The notes beneath the pieces were generated by a model. The model saw nothing but the letters and a program-made list of their open reading frames with translations, ran no database searches and was not told the origin of the DNA. 8,339 nt of DNA from Ruminococcaceae bacterium UBA4306. Its GTDB lineage: Bacteria > Bacillota > Clostridia > Oscillospirales > Acutalibacteraceae. Positions 1 to 6,758 of the stretch are shown here, one piece after another. Where the stretch lies: contig DGUQ01000202.1 of NCBI GenBank assembly GCA_002394725.1, forward strand, positions 1-8,339. The letters run 5' to 3'. Position 1 is the first letter of the stretch, and each line of letters begins with the position of its first letter. The position numbers and the translations under genes are program-made.

Positions 1-591
1 ACCTTCTGCATGAATCCCAACGGCATCGTCGTCAACGAGAACACCAACGGTATCGTCACCGTCAACGGTCACAGCTTTGAGGATCCGTCCAAAAAGACCG
101 AGAACACCAACTTCGCGCTGCTTGTGAGCAAGCATTTCTCGGAGCCGTTCGAGGACAGCAACGGCTACGGCGAGAGCATCGCGATGCTGAGCAATATGCT
201 CGGCGGCGGCGTGATCGTACAACGCTTCGGCGATCTGGAGCGCGGCAGACGCTCCAACCATAACCGTATCGCGGAAAGTACCGTGCGACCCACGCTGCAG
301 GCGACCCCGGGTGATTTGAGTCTGGTACTGCCCAAGCGGATCCTTGACGACATCATCGAGATGATCTACGCGCTGGACAAGATCGCGCCCGGCACGGCGA
401 ACGACGACACCCTGCTCTACGGCGTGGAGGTCAAGTTCTATAACATGGAGGTCGCGCTCGATGAAAACCTGATGACAAAATATGAGGGTCTGTATGTCAT
501 CGGCGACGGCTCGGGCGTTACCCATTCCCTCTCCCACGCCTCCGCCAGCGGCGTCTATGTCGCGCAGAAAATCTTGGAAAAGGTCAAATAA
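1..591 (+). CDS. FAD-dependent dehydrogenase (COG2509-like), C-terminal part
   Basis: The reading frame is open from the first base and ends at TAA 589-591, so the 5' part lies outside the window. The visible 196 residues match the C-terminal region of the uncharacterised FAD-dependent dehydrogenases of Firmicutes (COG2509 type). The clearest sign is the segment near the end, GLYVIGDGSGVTHSLSHA, which has the form of the FAD-contacting GD motif followed by a helix at the end of this flavoprotein fold. Upstream, the stretch around NPNGIVV and the SNMLGGG/RFGDLERGRRSN region also fit the family. The N-terminal dinucleotide-binding GxGxxG motif would be upstream of the window. The substrate is unknown for the family. 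The gene converges on the carboxypeptidase gene and ends just before a shared terminator. The family call is fairly secure; a specific reaction cannot be given. Confidence 0.82.
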   Translation, partial: TFCMNPNGIVVNENTNGIVTVNGHSFEDPSKKTENTNFALLVSKHFSEPFEDSNGYGESIAMLSNMLGGGVIVQRFGDLERGRRSNHNRIAESTVRPTLQATPGDLSLVLPKRILDDIIEMIYALDKIAPGTANDDTLLYGVEVKFYNMEVALDENLMTKYEGLYVIGDGSGVTHSLSHASASGVYVAQKILEKVK

Positions 592-604
592 TCTGAAACG
601 GTAA

Positions 605-637
605 AACACCCCTTTGTCACAATGACAAAGGGGTGTT
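605..637. terminator. Bidirectional intrinsic terminator between convergent genes
   Basis: A perfect 15-bp stem (605-619 with 623-637) encloses a 3-nt loop. It sits between the TAA of the dehydrogenase (591) and the stop of the convergent carboxypeptidase (648). On the minus strand the stem is followed by TTTT (606-603, partly inside the stem). On the plus strand it is followed by a short GTTAT tract. It probably serves both genes, with the stronger T-run for the minus strand. Confidence 0.8.
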
Positions 638-647
638 GTTATATGCT

Positions 648-1970
648 TTAGTAGTTTCTGTATCTGCGTCTTGCTCTCTCGCGTTCTCTCTTTTTCTTGC
701 GTGAGTTTGCCGCCGCGACGAGAACGATGATCAGCGCGATGATCACAACCGCGATGATCGCGATCAGGATAAAGTTCTTTTTGAACCAATCGCCGACATT
801 TTTCCAAAAGACCTTCGCCCTATCCAGCTCGATATCCTTGGAGGCGATCGCGTCGGTCGTGCCGACGGTCATATCGTCATACTTGACGGTGACCTTGCCG
901 ACAGCCTGCCCCTTGGTCACGGGAGCGTCAACAGCGTCATCACATTCGACCTCGACCTTGACAAGCGACTGGTCATAGTTCTTGGGCAGTAAAGCGGTCA
1001 GCTCGCCCTGCGGCATCAGGCTGACCTTATCCTCGCCCTTACCGAAATTGACGTTGACGGTCTTGACGACCTCTGTCGCGCCGTAGACGGTACGCTGCGC
1101 CATATTCTCAAAGACCCAGTCATAGAGATCGCAGGAATCGAGCATGGCGTAGTTGATATCATCCTCAAAGGAGTACTCCGCGCCCATGCAGACGGCAAGA
1201 TAGGTCAAGCCGTCCTTGGAGGCGGTCGTCACCAGACATTTGCCGGCTTCATCCGTGTAGCCCGTCTTAATGCCCTTGACGTTGGGATAGTAATACTTGG
1301 CGGTATCGGCGTTGTTGATCATCATATAATTGGTATTGGTGATCGGCTGATCAAAGCGCTCGGGGGTATAGCTGACGGTAGAGGTGATCGTCATAAAGTC
1401 CTGCGTTGTGATCGCGTATTTCGCGATAGTCGCCATATCCTTGGCGGTAGTATAATGGTTCGGATCATGCAGTCCGTGGGGATTCACAAAGCTCGTGCCG
1501 GAGCAGCCGAGCTCCTGCGCCTTGGCGTTCATCTTCTCAACAAATGCCGGGATACTGCCGCCGCCGACATAATCCGCGAGCACCAGCGCCGCGTCATTGC
1601 CCGAGGGCAGCATCATGCCGTAGAGCAGATCACGGATGGAATACTTCTCACCGATGTGCTGTGAGAGCCCCATCACCGTACTCTCGGGATCGAGATCCTT
1701 GAATACCGCTTCATTGATATCGACCATCGTATGATCGAAGTCAGCCACATTGTCGGCAACGACCGCATAGGTCATGATTTTGGTCGTGGACGCCGGAAAT
1801 ACTCTTTCCTCGGCGCTTTTTTCGAGAATGACCGCGCCGGTATCCAGATTTTCGAGGTATACCGCTTTGGATTTGGTGGCTACGTTACAGCCGTAATCGA
1901 CAGCCGAGGCGGATATCACGGTCGCGCAGATCACGATCAGCGCCACCATCAGACAAACTACTCGTTTCAT
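648..1970 (-). CDS. D-alanyl-D-alanine carboxypeptidase (PBP5/DacF type), membrane anchored
   Basis: This 440-residue protein trims the terminal D-Ala from peptidoglycan stem peptides outside the membrane. The start at 1970 is chosen because GGGGG lies just upstream and because it begins a clean signal peptide (residues 1-23, ending ASA). The longer in-frame extension upstream would run into plsY and has no signal sequence. All three S11 active-site motifs are present: S61-T-T-K64, S123-G-N125 and K235-T-G237. A C-terminal beta domain of the PBP5_C kind covers roughly residues 270-385. A hydrophobic segment near 399-421 is followed by a strongly basic tail, with 11 Lys or Arg in the last 17 residues. 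This predicts a true membrane anchor with a cytoplasmic tail, rather than the amphipathic helix common in the family. It is the last gene of the DUF512-der-plsY operon, 58 bp after plsY. The subtype (dacA, dacB or dacF) cannot be fixed from sequence alone. Confidence 0.93.
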   Translation of the reverse strand: MKRVVCLMVALIVICATVISASAVDYGCNVATKSKAVYLENLDTGAVILEKSAEERVFPASTTKIMTYAVVADNVADFDHTMVDINEAVFKDLDPESTVMGLSQHIGEKYSIRDLLYGMMLPSGNDAALVLADYVGGGSIPAFVEKMNAKAQELGCSGTSFVNPHGLHDPNHYTTAKDMATIAKYAITTQDFMTITSTVSYTPERFDQPITNTNYMMINNADTAKYYYPNVKGIKTGYTDEAGKCLVTTASKDGLTYLAVCMGAEYSFEDDINYAMLDSCDLYDWVFENMAQRTVYGATEVVKTVNVNFGKGEDKVSLMPQGELTALLPKNYDQSLVKVEVECDDAVDAPVTKGQAVGKVTVKYDDMTVGTTDAIASKDIELDRAKVFWKNVGDWFKKNFILIAIIAVVIIALIIVLVAAANSRKKKRERERARRRYRNY

Positions 1971-2028
1971 TTTGACCCCCAAAAAATTGATTGGGTTGAA
2001 CCCATATCGATCCATAGCGGATCGCGTG

Positions 2029-2730
2029 TTACTTTTTCGCTTTGATTCGGTTCTCTTCTCCGTTGAACAGCCGCTTGAGATTGTCCTTGTGGCGGAAGAT
2101 GACGATCGCGCCGACCAAAAAGGCACAGGCGGTCGAGATCAGTACAAAGCGGAATCTCAGCTCATTCTCTGTCCCCAGCGCCGGCAGATAATCACAGAAA
2201 TAGGTGATGATCAGCGTGTATACGGGGTACAGCATCGCGCAGGCGATCGAGCCGAGAGAGACCAGCTTGGTGAATAAAAAGATGATCAGAAAAGAAGCAA
2301 CGATCATCAGGAACACACGCCAGTCCACGACCAGCATCAAGGCGTTCGCGGTGACAACGCTCTTGCCGCCCTTGAAGCCGTAGAAGATCGGGAAAGAATG
2401 ACCGAGGATCACAAACAGACCGGCGAGATACCGTCCGTACTTGACATACTCGATGGGAGAAACCTCATTGGTGACGGTCAAAGTCGAGAACAGCCACCAG
2501 CCGATCAGCACGGCGATGATGCCCTTGAGATAATCGAAGATGATCGTCGCGACGGCAGGTCCCTTGCCGACGGAGCGCAGGACATTGGTAAAGCCGGCGT
2601 TACCCGAGCCCATGGTGCGGATATCCTTGCCTGTTTTCAGTTTTGTGATCATGATCGCGGGATTCAGACTGCCGAGCAGATACGCGATGATGATCGTCGC
2701 CAGCGTACGAATAATCAAATCGACTGTCAT
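2029..2730 (-). CDS. plsY: Acyl-phosphate:glycerol-3-phosphate acyltransferase PlsY
   Basis: PlsY transfers the acyl group from acyl-phosphate (made by PlsX) to glycerol-3-phosphate, giving lysophosphatidic acid, the first step of bacterial phospholipid synthesis. It is an integral membrane enzyme. The 233-residue protein shows the family signatures: GSLNPA at residues 20-25, then DIRTMGSGNAGFTNVLR (36-52), then GHSFPIF (110-116) with FKGGKSVVT (119-127). The third loop, GSIACAMLYPVY, is near 160-171. Several hydrophobic helices are obvious (about 5-27, 58-81, 101-117, 128-157, 195-212). It is slightly longer than the usual ~200 residues, with an extra stretch around 83-99. Its ATG overlaps the der stop codon (ATGA at 2730-2727), so translation is probably coupled to der. 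A GGGAGAGG element inside the der 3' end provides a ribosome binding site. Confidence 0.95.
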   Translation of the reverse strand: MTVDLIIRTLATIIIAYLLGSLNPAIMITKLKTGKDIRTMGSGNAGFTNVLRSVGKGPAVATIIFDYLKGIIAVLIGWWLFSTLTVTNEVSPIEYVKYGRYLAGLFVILGHSFPIFYGFKGGKSVVTANALMLVVDWRVFLMIVASFLIIFLFTKLVSLGSIACAMLYPVYTLIITYFCDYLPALGTENELRFRFVLISTACAFLVGAIVIFRHKDNLKRLFNGEENRIKAKK

Positions 2731-4046
2731 TTGTTATTCCTCTCCCTTATAATGAATCTGATGGGTGTGCCGCTGAAATCAAACGCCTCGCGCAGCCGGT
2801 TCTCCAGATAGCGCTGATAGGAGAAGTGGAACAGCTCGGCGTCATTGCAGAAGAAGATGAATGTCGGCGGCTTGACGGACACCTGCGTCATGTAGAAGAT
2901 CTTGAGGCGTCTGCCCTTATCCGTCGGCGGCTGTACGCGCGCCGTAGCGGTCGCCAGCACATCGTTCAAGAGTCCTGTGGTAATCCGCATCGCGGCGGTG
3001 TTGGTGACATGTACGATGTTTTCAAAAAGATGATCGAGCCTTTGTCCGGTCTTTGCGGAGATAAACACCGTGGGAGCGTAGCTCATGAAGGCAAAATCGC
3101 GCTCGATATCCTTGCGGAAGCTGGGCATGGTGGCGTTATCCTTCTCGATCGCGTCCCATTTGTTGACCGCGATGATACAGGCTTTACCTGCCTCAAGCGC
3201 CAGTCCGGCGACCTTGGTATCCTGTTCGGTGATACCGGTCTGAGCGTCGAGCATGATCACACAGACGTCACAGCGCTCGATCGCCATCTTGGCGCGCAGG
3301 ATGGAATAGCGCTCGATCTGGTCGGTCACCTTGCTCTTGCGGCGCATACCGGCGGTATCGATGAATTTAAAGGTGCCGTGCTTGTTCTCGATCATGGTAT
3401 CGATACTGTCGCGTGTCGTACCGGCGATATCGGAGACGATACAGCGGTTCTCGCCCGTGATCTTATTGATCAGCGAGGATTTGCCGACGTTCGGTCTGCC
3501 GATGACAGCCACCGAGATCACCTCGGGATCAGCCTCTTCCTCAGTATCATTCTCCAGCTCCCTGAAAACAGCGTCCAGCAGATCGCCCGTACCGTGTCCG
3601 TGTACGGAGGATACGGCGATCGGCTCTATGGGCAGCTGATAGAATTCGTAAAACTCAGGCGGCGGATCGCCGACAGAATCACATTTGTTGACGCAAAGCA
3701 CCAGAGGCTTATTGCTTTTGAGCAGCATATGCGCTACCTCTTCATCGGTAGCGACAAGACCGGATCGGACGTCGGTCACCATGATGATGACGTCCGCGGT
3801 ATCGATGGCGAGCTGTGCCTGCTCGCGCATCTGGGACAGAATGACGTCATCCGAATACGGCTCGATACCGCCCGTATCGATGAGCAGGGCAGATCTGCCG
3901 TTCCAATCCACGTCGCCGTAGATACGGTCGCGCGTAACGCCGGGGGTATCGTCCACGATGGAGATACGCTCGCCGACGAGCTTATTGAACAATGTGCTCT
4001 TGCCGACATTCGGTCTGCCGACGATCGCGACTACAGGTTTCGACAT
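2727..4046 (-). CDS. der: Ribosome-assembly GTPase Der (EngA)
   Basis: Der is an essential double GTPase that helps mature the 50S ribosomal subunit. The 439-residue protein has two complete G domains and a C-terminal KH-like domain. G domain 1 has GRPNVGKS (10-17), DTGG (57-60) and NKCD (120-123). G domain 2 has GRPNVGKS (183-190), DTAG (230-233) and NKWD (295-298). The KH-like part covers about 350-439. Two in-frame ATGs lie six bases apart. AAGGAGG abuts the first (4052) but is six bases from the second (4046), which also gives the usual N-terminus MSKPVVAIVG, so 4046 is preferred. The gene follows the DUF512 gene by about 50 bp and overlaps plsY by four bases. This DUF512-der-plsY order is familiar from Clostridia. 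All motifs are intact. Confidence 0.97.
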   Translation of the reverse strand: MSKPVVAIVGRPNVGKSTLFNKLVGERISIVDDTPGVTRDRIYGDVDWNGRSALLIDTGGIEPYSDDVILSQMREQAQLAIDTADVIIMVTDVRSGLVATDEEVAHMLLKSNKPLVLCVNKCDSVGDPPPEFYEFYQLPIEPIAVSSVHGHGTGDLLDAVFRELENDTEEEADPEVISVAVIGRPNVGKSSLINKITGENRCIVSDIAGTTRDSIDTMIENKHGTFKFIDTAGMRRKSKVTDQIERYSILRAKMAIERCDVCVIMLDAQTGITEQDTKVAGLALEAGKACIIAVNKWDAIEKDNATMPSFRKDIERDFAFMSYAPTVFISAKTGQRLDHLFENIVHVTNTAAMRITTGLLNDVLATATARVQPPTDKGRRLKIFYMTQVSVKPPTFIFFCNDAELFHFSYQRYLENRLREAFDFSGTPIRFIIRERNNK

Positions 4047-4059
4047 CTTCATCCTCCTT
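4047..4059 (-). promoter_or_regulatory. Ribosome binding site that decides the der start
   Basis: Read on the minus strand, AAGGAGG (4059-4053) is followed directly by ATGAAG and then ATG at 4046. The first ATG would have no spacer at all. The second has a six-base spacer, which is functional, so the motif supports a start at 4046 rather than 4052. Confidence 0.7.
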
Positions 4060-4100
4060 CCAAATTTGTCATTGCAAAGCCCTAATCGGCTAATGCAAGC

Positions 4101-5417
4101 TTAATCCATCCGATCCGATGTCCCTAAAACAGCGTTCAATAACATCACACCGTCGTTATGGATCGGTAAAATCTCAATATGTAGCTTCCTCGACAGCTCG
4201 TCGATATGGATGTCATCGAGGAAAAGATCGTTTTCAAATCGCAGCATTGCCGAGGAAATAAGAAGGGCGTCTCCCAGCGGCTGATCCTTTAATTGGTGAT
4301 ATAGATCCTGACCGACAATCAATCCGCTGACGTTGATCTGCTCACCGAAAAAGTCATTGACGATCGGGTAGACAGTCACCTTCACGCCGGGGAATTTTTG
4401 CTGTGCTTCCTCCATCAATTCTCTGAGATACGGCGCGGCGGAGGTGCCGCAGGCGATGGAAACGGTGCGTTTGATCGAATCATCCGCCTCTCGCCATTCG
4501 AGCTCGTCGCGAAAATCCTCACGCAGCTGCGCGACCAGTCCGATACCGTTCTCGATCGCCTCAAAGTCGCCGTAAAACGACGCGTCGGGGATCTCGTAAC
4601 CTGCCTTGATGTACAGTTCATCGGCAGCATAGGCAATACGCTTGCCGCGTGTTTTCAGACACATCTCTCCGAATTCTTCGAGGATATCGACGGTCTCTCG
4701 TGCCTTTTCCGCCGTAAAGGGCGTCAGCTCTGCCAAGCCCTCGCGATATTTGGTGATACCGACAGGCACCACGCCGATCAGGTTAACATTCAAGTCATAC
4801 AGATCGCGCAAAGAGCGCTTGAGCTCTTCCCCGTCGTTCCACCCGGGGCAGCAGACGATCTGGGTATTGATCGCGATATTATGCTGTGACAGACGCTTCA
4901 ATATCTTCAACGCGTCACCGGCAAAGCGGTTGTTCATCATCTTCACGCGCAGCTCGGGATTCGTGGTATGCACGCTGACGTTGATCGGGCTGATGTGCAT
5001 CTTGATGATGCGGCTGATCTCATGCTCGGTCAGGTTGGTGAGCGTGACATAATTGCCGAACAAAAAGGACAGTCGGCTGTCGTCATCCTTGAAATACAGG
5101 CTCTCGCGCAGACCCTTGGGCAGCTGATCGATAAAGCAGAAGATGCACTTGTTGCGGCAGGACTTCTCCTTATCCATCAGATAGGTATCGAATTCCAGCC
5201 CCAGCTCCTCATACTCGGGCTTGCGCACCTTGACGGTATGCACCTGACCCTTACGGTCGCGGATTTTTAATTCTAAATCAGAATTAAGCTGATAAAACCG
5301 ATAGTCGAGCACATCGACAATATCATTCCCGTTGATCGACAGCAGGGTATCCCCTGCCTCACAGCCTGCACGGTAGGCATAGCTGTTACGGTATACATCT
5401 TTGATTGTAACAGCCAT
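4101..5417 (-). CDS. PDZ - radical-SAM-like - DUF512 protein
   Basis: The 438-residue protein belongs to the COG1625 group of Fe-S oxidoreductases related to NifB/MoaA. An N-terminal PDZ-like domain (about 1-65) carries the typical GCEAGDTLLSINGNDI segment. It is followed by a cysteine triad C87-x3-C91-x2-C94, the pattern that holds a 4Fe-4S cluster in radical SAM enzymes. The conserved stretch DDDSRLSFLFGNYVTLTNL (111-129) follows, and the C-terminal half matches DUF512. The biochemical role of the family is unknown to me. Its steady position next to der suggests, but does not prove, a link to ribosome biogenesis or GTPase function. GGAGG six bases before the ATG at 5417 supports the start. 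It is the first gene of the four-gene minus-strand operon, directly downstream of the hairpin-rich repeat element. Confidence 0.9.
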   Translation of the reverse strand: MAVTIKDVYRNSYAYRAGCEAGDTLLSINGNDIVDVLDYRFYQLNSDLELKIRDRKGQVHTVKVRKPEYEELGLEFDTYLMDKEKSCRNKCIFCFIDQLPKGLRESLYFKDDDSRLSFLFGNYVTLTNLTEHEISRIIKMHISPINVSVHTTNPELRVKMMNNRFAGDALKILKRLSQHNIAINTQIVCCPGWNDGEELKRSLRDLYDLNVNLIGVVPVGITKYREGLAELTPFTAEKARETVDILEEFGEMCLKTRGKRIAYAADELYIKAGYEIPDASFYGDFEAIENGIGLVAQLREDFRDELEWREADDSIKRTVSIACGTSAAPYLRELMEEAQQKFPGVKVTVYPIVNDFFGEQINVSGLIVGQDLYHQLKDQPLGDALLISSAMLRFENDLFLDDIHIDELSRKLHIEILPIHNDGVMLLNAVLGTSDRMD

Positions 5418-5436
5418 AAAGTGCCTCCAACGTCTT

Positions 5437-5698
5437 TTGTAGGGGAGGGTCTTGACCCTCCCGATTGAAAATCAAAGGATTTTCAAAGCTCTACCCATTG
5501 GTTTTGTATCATGATCTTTGATCAACGCAATGTTAATCAAACATTCGGAATTGATCGCTCTGCTGCCGCAGAACGAACGGGAGGGTCACAGTGGCGCTTA
5601 ACCAATCACAGGCTTTGCCTGTTCTTGGAGCGCTGTTGCATGGGAGTTGTGAACCAAATCACAGATTTGGACAACTCCTCAAAGACCCTCCCCTACAA
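5437..5698. repeat. 262-bp hairpin-rich element with 17-bp terminal inverted repeats (MITE-like)
   Basis: This element fills most of the 355-bp gap 5418-5772. Its ends, 5437-5453 and 5682-5698, are perfect 17-bp inverted repeats (TTGTAGGGGAGGGTCTT at the left). Inside are many perfect stems: 5443-5451/5454-5462, 5465-5473/5478-5486, 5512-5516/5520-5524, 5529-5534/5540-5545 and 5559-5563/5568-5572. There is also a compound stem 5594-5613/5617-5633, and another at 5643-5660/5664-5678. The 9-mer GGGAGGGTC occurs at 5443 and 5579 and its complement at 5454 and 5684, so alternative pairings are possible. No transposase gene, and no clear target-site duplication at the flanks, is visible. It looks like a non-autonomous miniature element or a structured repeat family; copy number cannot be judged from one window. 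The plus-strand open frame across it is not credible as a gene. Confidence 0.75.
5503..5530 (-). promoter_or_regulatory. Weak candidate promoter for the DUF512-der-plsY-dac operon
   Basis: On the minus strand, TTGCGT (5530-5525) and TACAAA (5508-5503) are 16 bases apart, and TG precedes the second hexamer by one base, as in an extended -10. Only the TTG of the -35 and four of six -10 bases match consensus. It is the best match I found between the rpmF terminator and the DUF512 gene, but it lies inside the repeat element and could be chance. Confidence 0.22.
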
Positions 5699-5717
5699 CA
5701 AACCAAAGGGAAACACT

Positions 5718-5750
5718 AAAAACAAAAGGGCGACCGGAAATATTCCGCCC
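5718..5750 (-). terminator. Intrinsic terminator after rpmF
   Basis: Read on the minus strand, a GC-rich hairpin (GGGCG at 5750-5746 pairing with CGCCC at 5732-5728, with an inner GGAA/TTCC) is followed by TTTTGTTTTTAG (5727-5716). It starts 23 bases after the L32 stop codon and should end the yceD-rpmF transcript, separating it from the downstream DUF512 operon. Confidence 0.72.
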
Positions 5751-5772
5751 GCCGCCGTTGTTCAAAATTAAA

Positions 5773-5958
5773 TCAGTCCTCGTTTACAGCGATGACCTGT
5801 CTGCCGTTATACTTACCGCAGTTGGGGCAAACCCTATGGGGAGCCTTATACTCACCGCACTCAGGGCAGATAGACAGAGCAGGAGCCTGGAGCTTCCATA
5901 CGTTGGATCTTCTCTTCATCTTACGAGCATGTGAATGTTTTCTTGCCGGTACAGCCAT
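5773..5958 (-). CDS. rpmF: 50S ribosomal protein L32 (zinc-binding form)
   Basis: The 61-residue protein has the standard L32 start MAVPARKHSHARKMKRRS and two CxxC pairs, C31/C34 and C44/C47. This is the zinc-ribbon (C+) form of L32. It binds 23S rRNA in the large subunit. AAGGAGG lies seven bases before the ATG at 5958. It follows yceD by 60 bp, the common yceD-rpmF pairing, and is followed by an intrinsic terminator. No cysteine-free (C-) duplicate is present in the window. Its length and composition are ordinary. Confidence 0.97.
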   Translation of the reverse strand: MAVPARKHSHARKMKRRSNVWKLQAPALSICPECGEYKAPHRVCPNCGKYNGRQVIAVNED

Positions 5959-6018
5959 GAAAAACCCTCCTTACATATAATAGGTTTAGATTACAACGGA
6001 AAACCGATGCAATATCAT

Positions 6019-6513
6019 TTACTCTAATAACGCTTTCAACGCCTCAAGCCGTGGGTCGATCTCCTTTTTATCACAGCCGCAGTCGCCCAAGTTAAGATTA
6101 TGTCCACATTTTTGACAGAGACCTTGACAGTCTCCCCTGCAAAGGAACTTGGTCGGCAGCTCTAAGAGGATATCGGACGAGGCAAGCTCGTCTAAATCCA
6201 GACTCAGGTCGGGCGTTTCGATGTAGTCGTCGTTGAAATCCTCCTCCAGATTCTCGATGATCTTGTGAGAGAAGTGATATTCCATACGGCGCTCGATCGG
6301 CGAAAGGCATCGGTCACAGGATGTGTGGAAATCAAATGCGGTAAAAAGATCCAGCGTAACCATGCCTGCCTTATTCTCAATGTGCGCGTGAAGCTCGACA
6401 GGTGAAGTGAATGGATGTTCACCGGCGATCTCGACATCACTGAGCGAGAGTGTATCACTGACGTCCTTTGAGGCGCCGTCGGATACGAAAATGTCTTTCA
6501 AATCTAACAGCAT
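6019..6513 (-). CDS. yceD: YceD/DUF177 protein, ribosome-associated, upstream of rpmF
   Basis: The 164-residue protein matches the DUF177 (YceD) family, nearly always encoded just before rpmF and linked to 23S rRNA accumulation or large-subunit assembly. Visible family marks are the CDRC pair near residues 66-69, a second cysteine cluster near the C-terminus (CRGDCQGLCQKCG followed by GDCGC), and the ending DPRLEALKALL. The eight C-terminal-half cysteines suggest metal binding, which I infer rather than see. The acidic stretch near 89-112 (EEDFNDDYIETPDL...) is typical. GGAGG four bases before the ATG at 6513 supports the start. It is the first gene of a two-gene operon with a perfect-consensus promoter about 50 bp upstream. 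Confidence 0.92.
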   Translation of the reverse strand: MLLDLKDIFVSDGASKDVSDTLSLSDVEIAGEHPFTSPVELHAHIENKAGMVTLDLFTAFDFHTSCDRCLSPIERRMEYHFSHKIIENLEEDFNDDYIETPDLSLDLDELASSDILLELPTKFLCRGDCQGLCQKCGHNLNLGDCGCDKKEIDPRLEALKALLE

Positions 6514-6563
6514 AATTCCTCCGAAATCAGCACGCAGTTATCTACATTAAAACGCTATTTGAT

Positions 6564-6592
6564 ATTATAATAAATCCCTTAGTTTTTGTCAA
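6564..6592 (-). promoter_or_regulatory. Perfect-consensus sigma-A promoter of yceD-rpmF
   Basis: On the minus strand TTGACA (6592-6587) and TATAAT (6569-6564) are both perfect and are separated by exactly 17 bases. The predicted transcript would start near 6557, leaving a leader of about 40-45 nt before the yceD ATG at 6513. This is consistent with high expression of a ribosomal-protein operon. Confidence 0.93.
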
Positions 6593-6693
6593 GTAAAATC
6601 GCGTGAAAAACCATAACTATTTTCAATTTAGATATTATGAAATAATTGTAAATTCTACATACCACTCATGTATTATTCTAAATAAGAAAAAAA

Positions 6694-6716
6694 GCACATG
6701 ATATGCCTGCTATAAT
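6694..6716 (+). promoter_or_regulatory. Extended -10 promoter and possible operator for the dockerin gene
   Basis: TGCTATAAT (6708-6716) is a perfect extended -10 motif, 43 bases before the ATG at 6759. The -35 position (6688-6693) is AAAAAA, so there is no -35 box. An imperfect palindrome GCACATGATATGC (6694-6706, five of six bases matching in each arm) sits in the spacer and could be a regulator site; that part is inference. The surrounding 6540-6740 is strongly AT-rich and separates the divergent yceD and dockerin genes. Confidence 0.6.
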
Positions 6717-6758
6717 AAGAATATAAAAACTTTCAATCTTTGATAGAGGGAGGCACGT

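Noticed and set aside
1990..2020. Two small hairpins between plsY and the carboxypeptidase gene, then a T-run
   Set aside because: Stems are five to six bases and the T-run is several bases away from the nearer stem; too weak to call a terminator or attenuator.
1971..2126. N-terminal extension of the carboxypeptidase into plsY
   Set aside because: The extension overlaps plsY, is Ser/Arg-rich without a signal sequence, and the start at 1970 has its own GGGGG site and signal peptide.
2826..4085. Long open frame (419 codons) on the plus strand, antisense to der
   Set aside because: It mirrors the codon bias of der, has no recognisable domain, is rich in His/Asp/Arg in the manner of antisense frames, and lacks a convincing ribosome binding site.
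4072..4098. Interrupted inverted repeat between the DUF512 gene and der
   Set aside because: The pairing is only nine bases with internal loops (TTGCA/TGCAA, AGCC/GGCT) and no T-run follows on the minus strand, so it is not a credible terminator.
5437..5698. CRISPR array or riboswitch
   Set aside because: There are no regularly spaced direct repeats, and the stems do not match any riboswitch core that I can recognise.
5511..5771. 86-codon plus-strand open frame across the repeat element
   Set aside because: It crosses the hairpins, the terminal repeat and the rpmF terminator, has no ribosome binding site, and shows no protein-like pattern.
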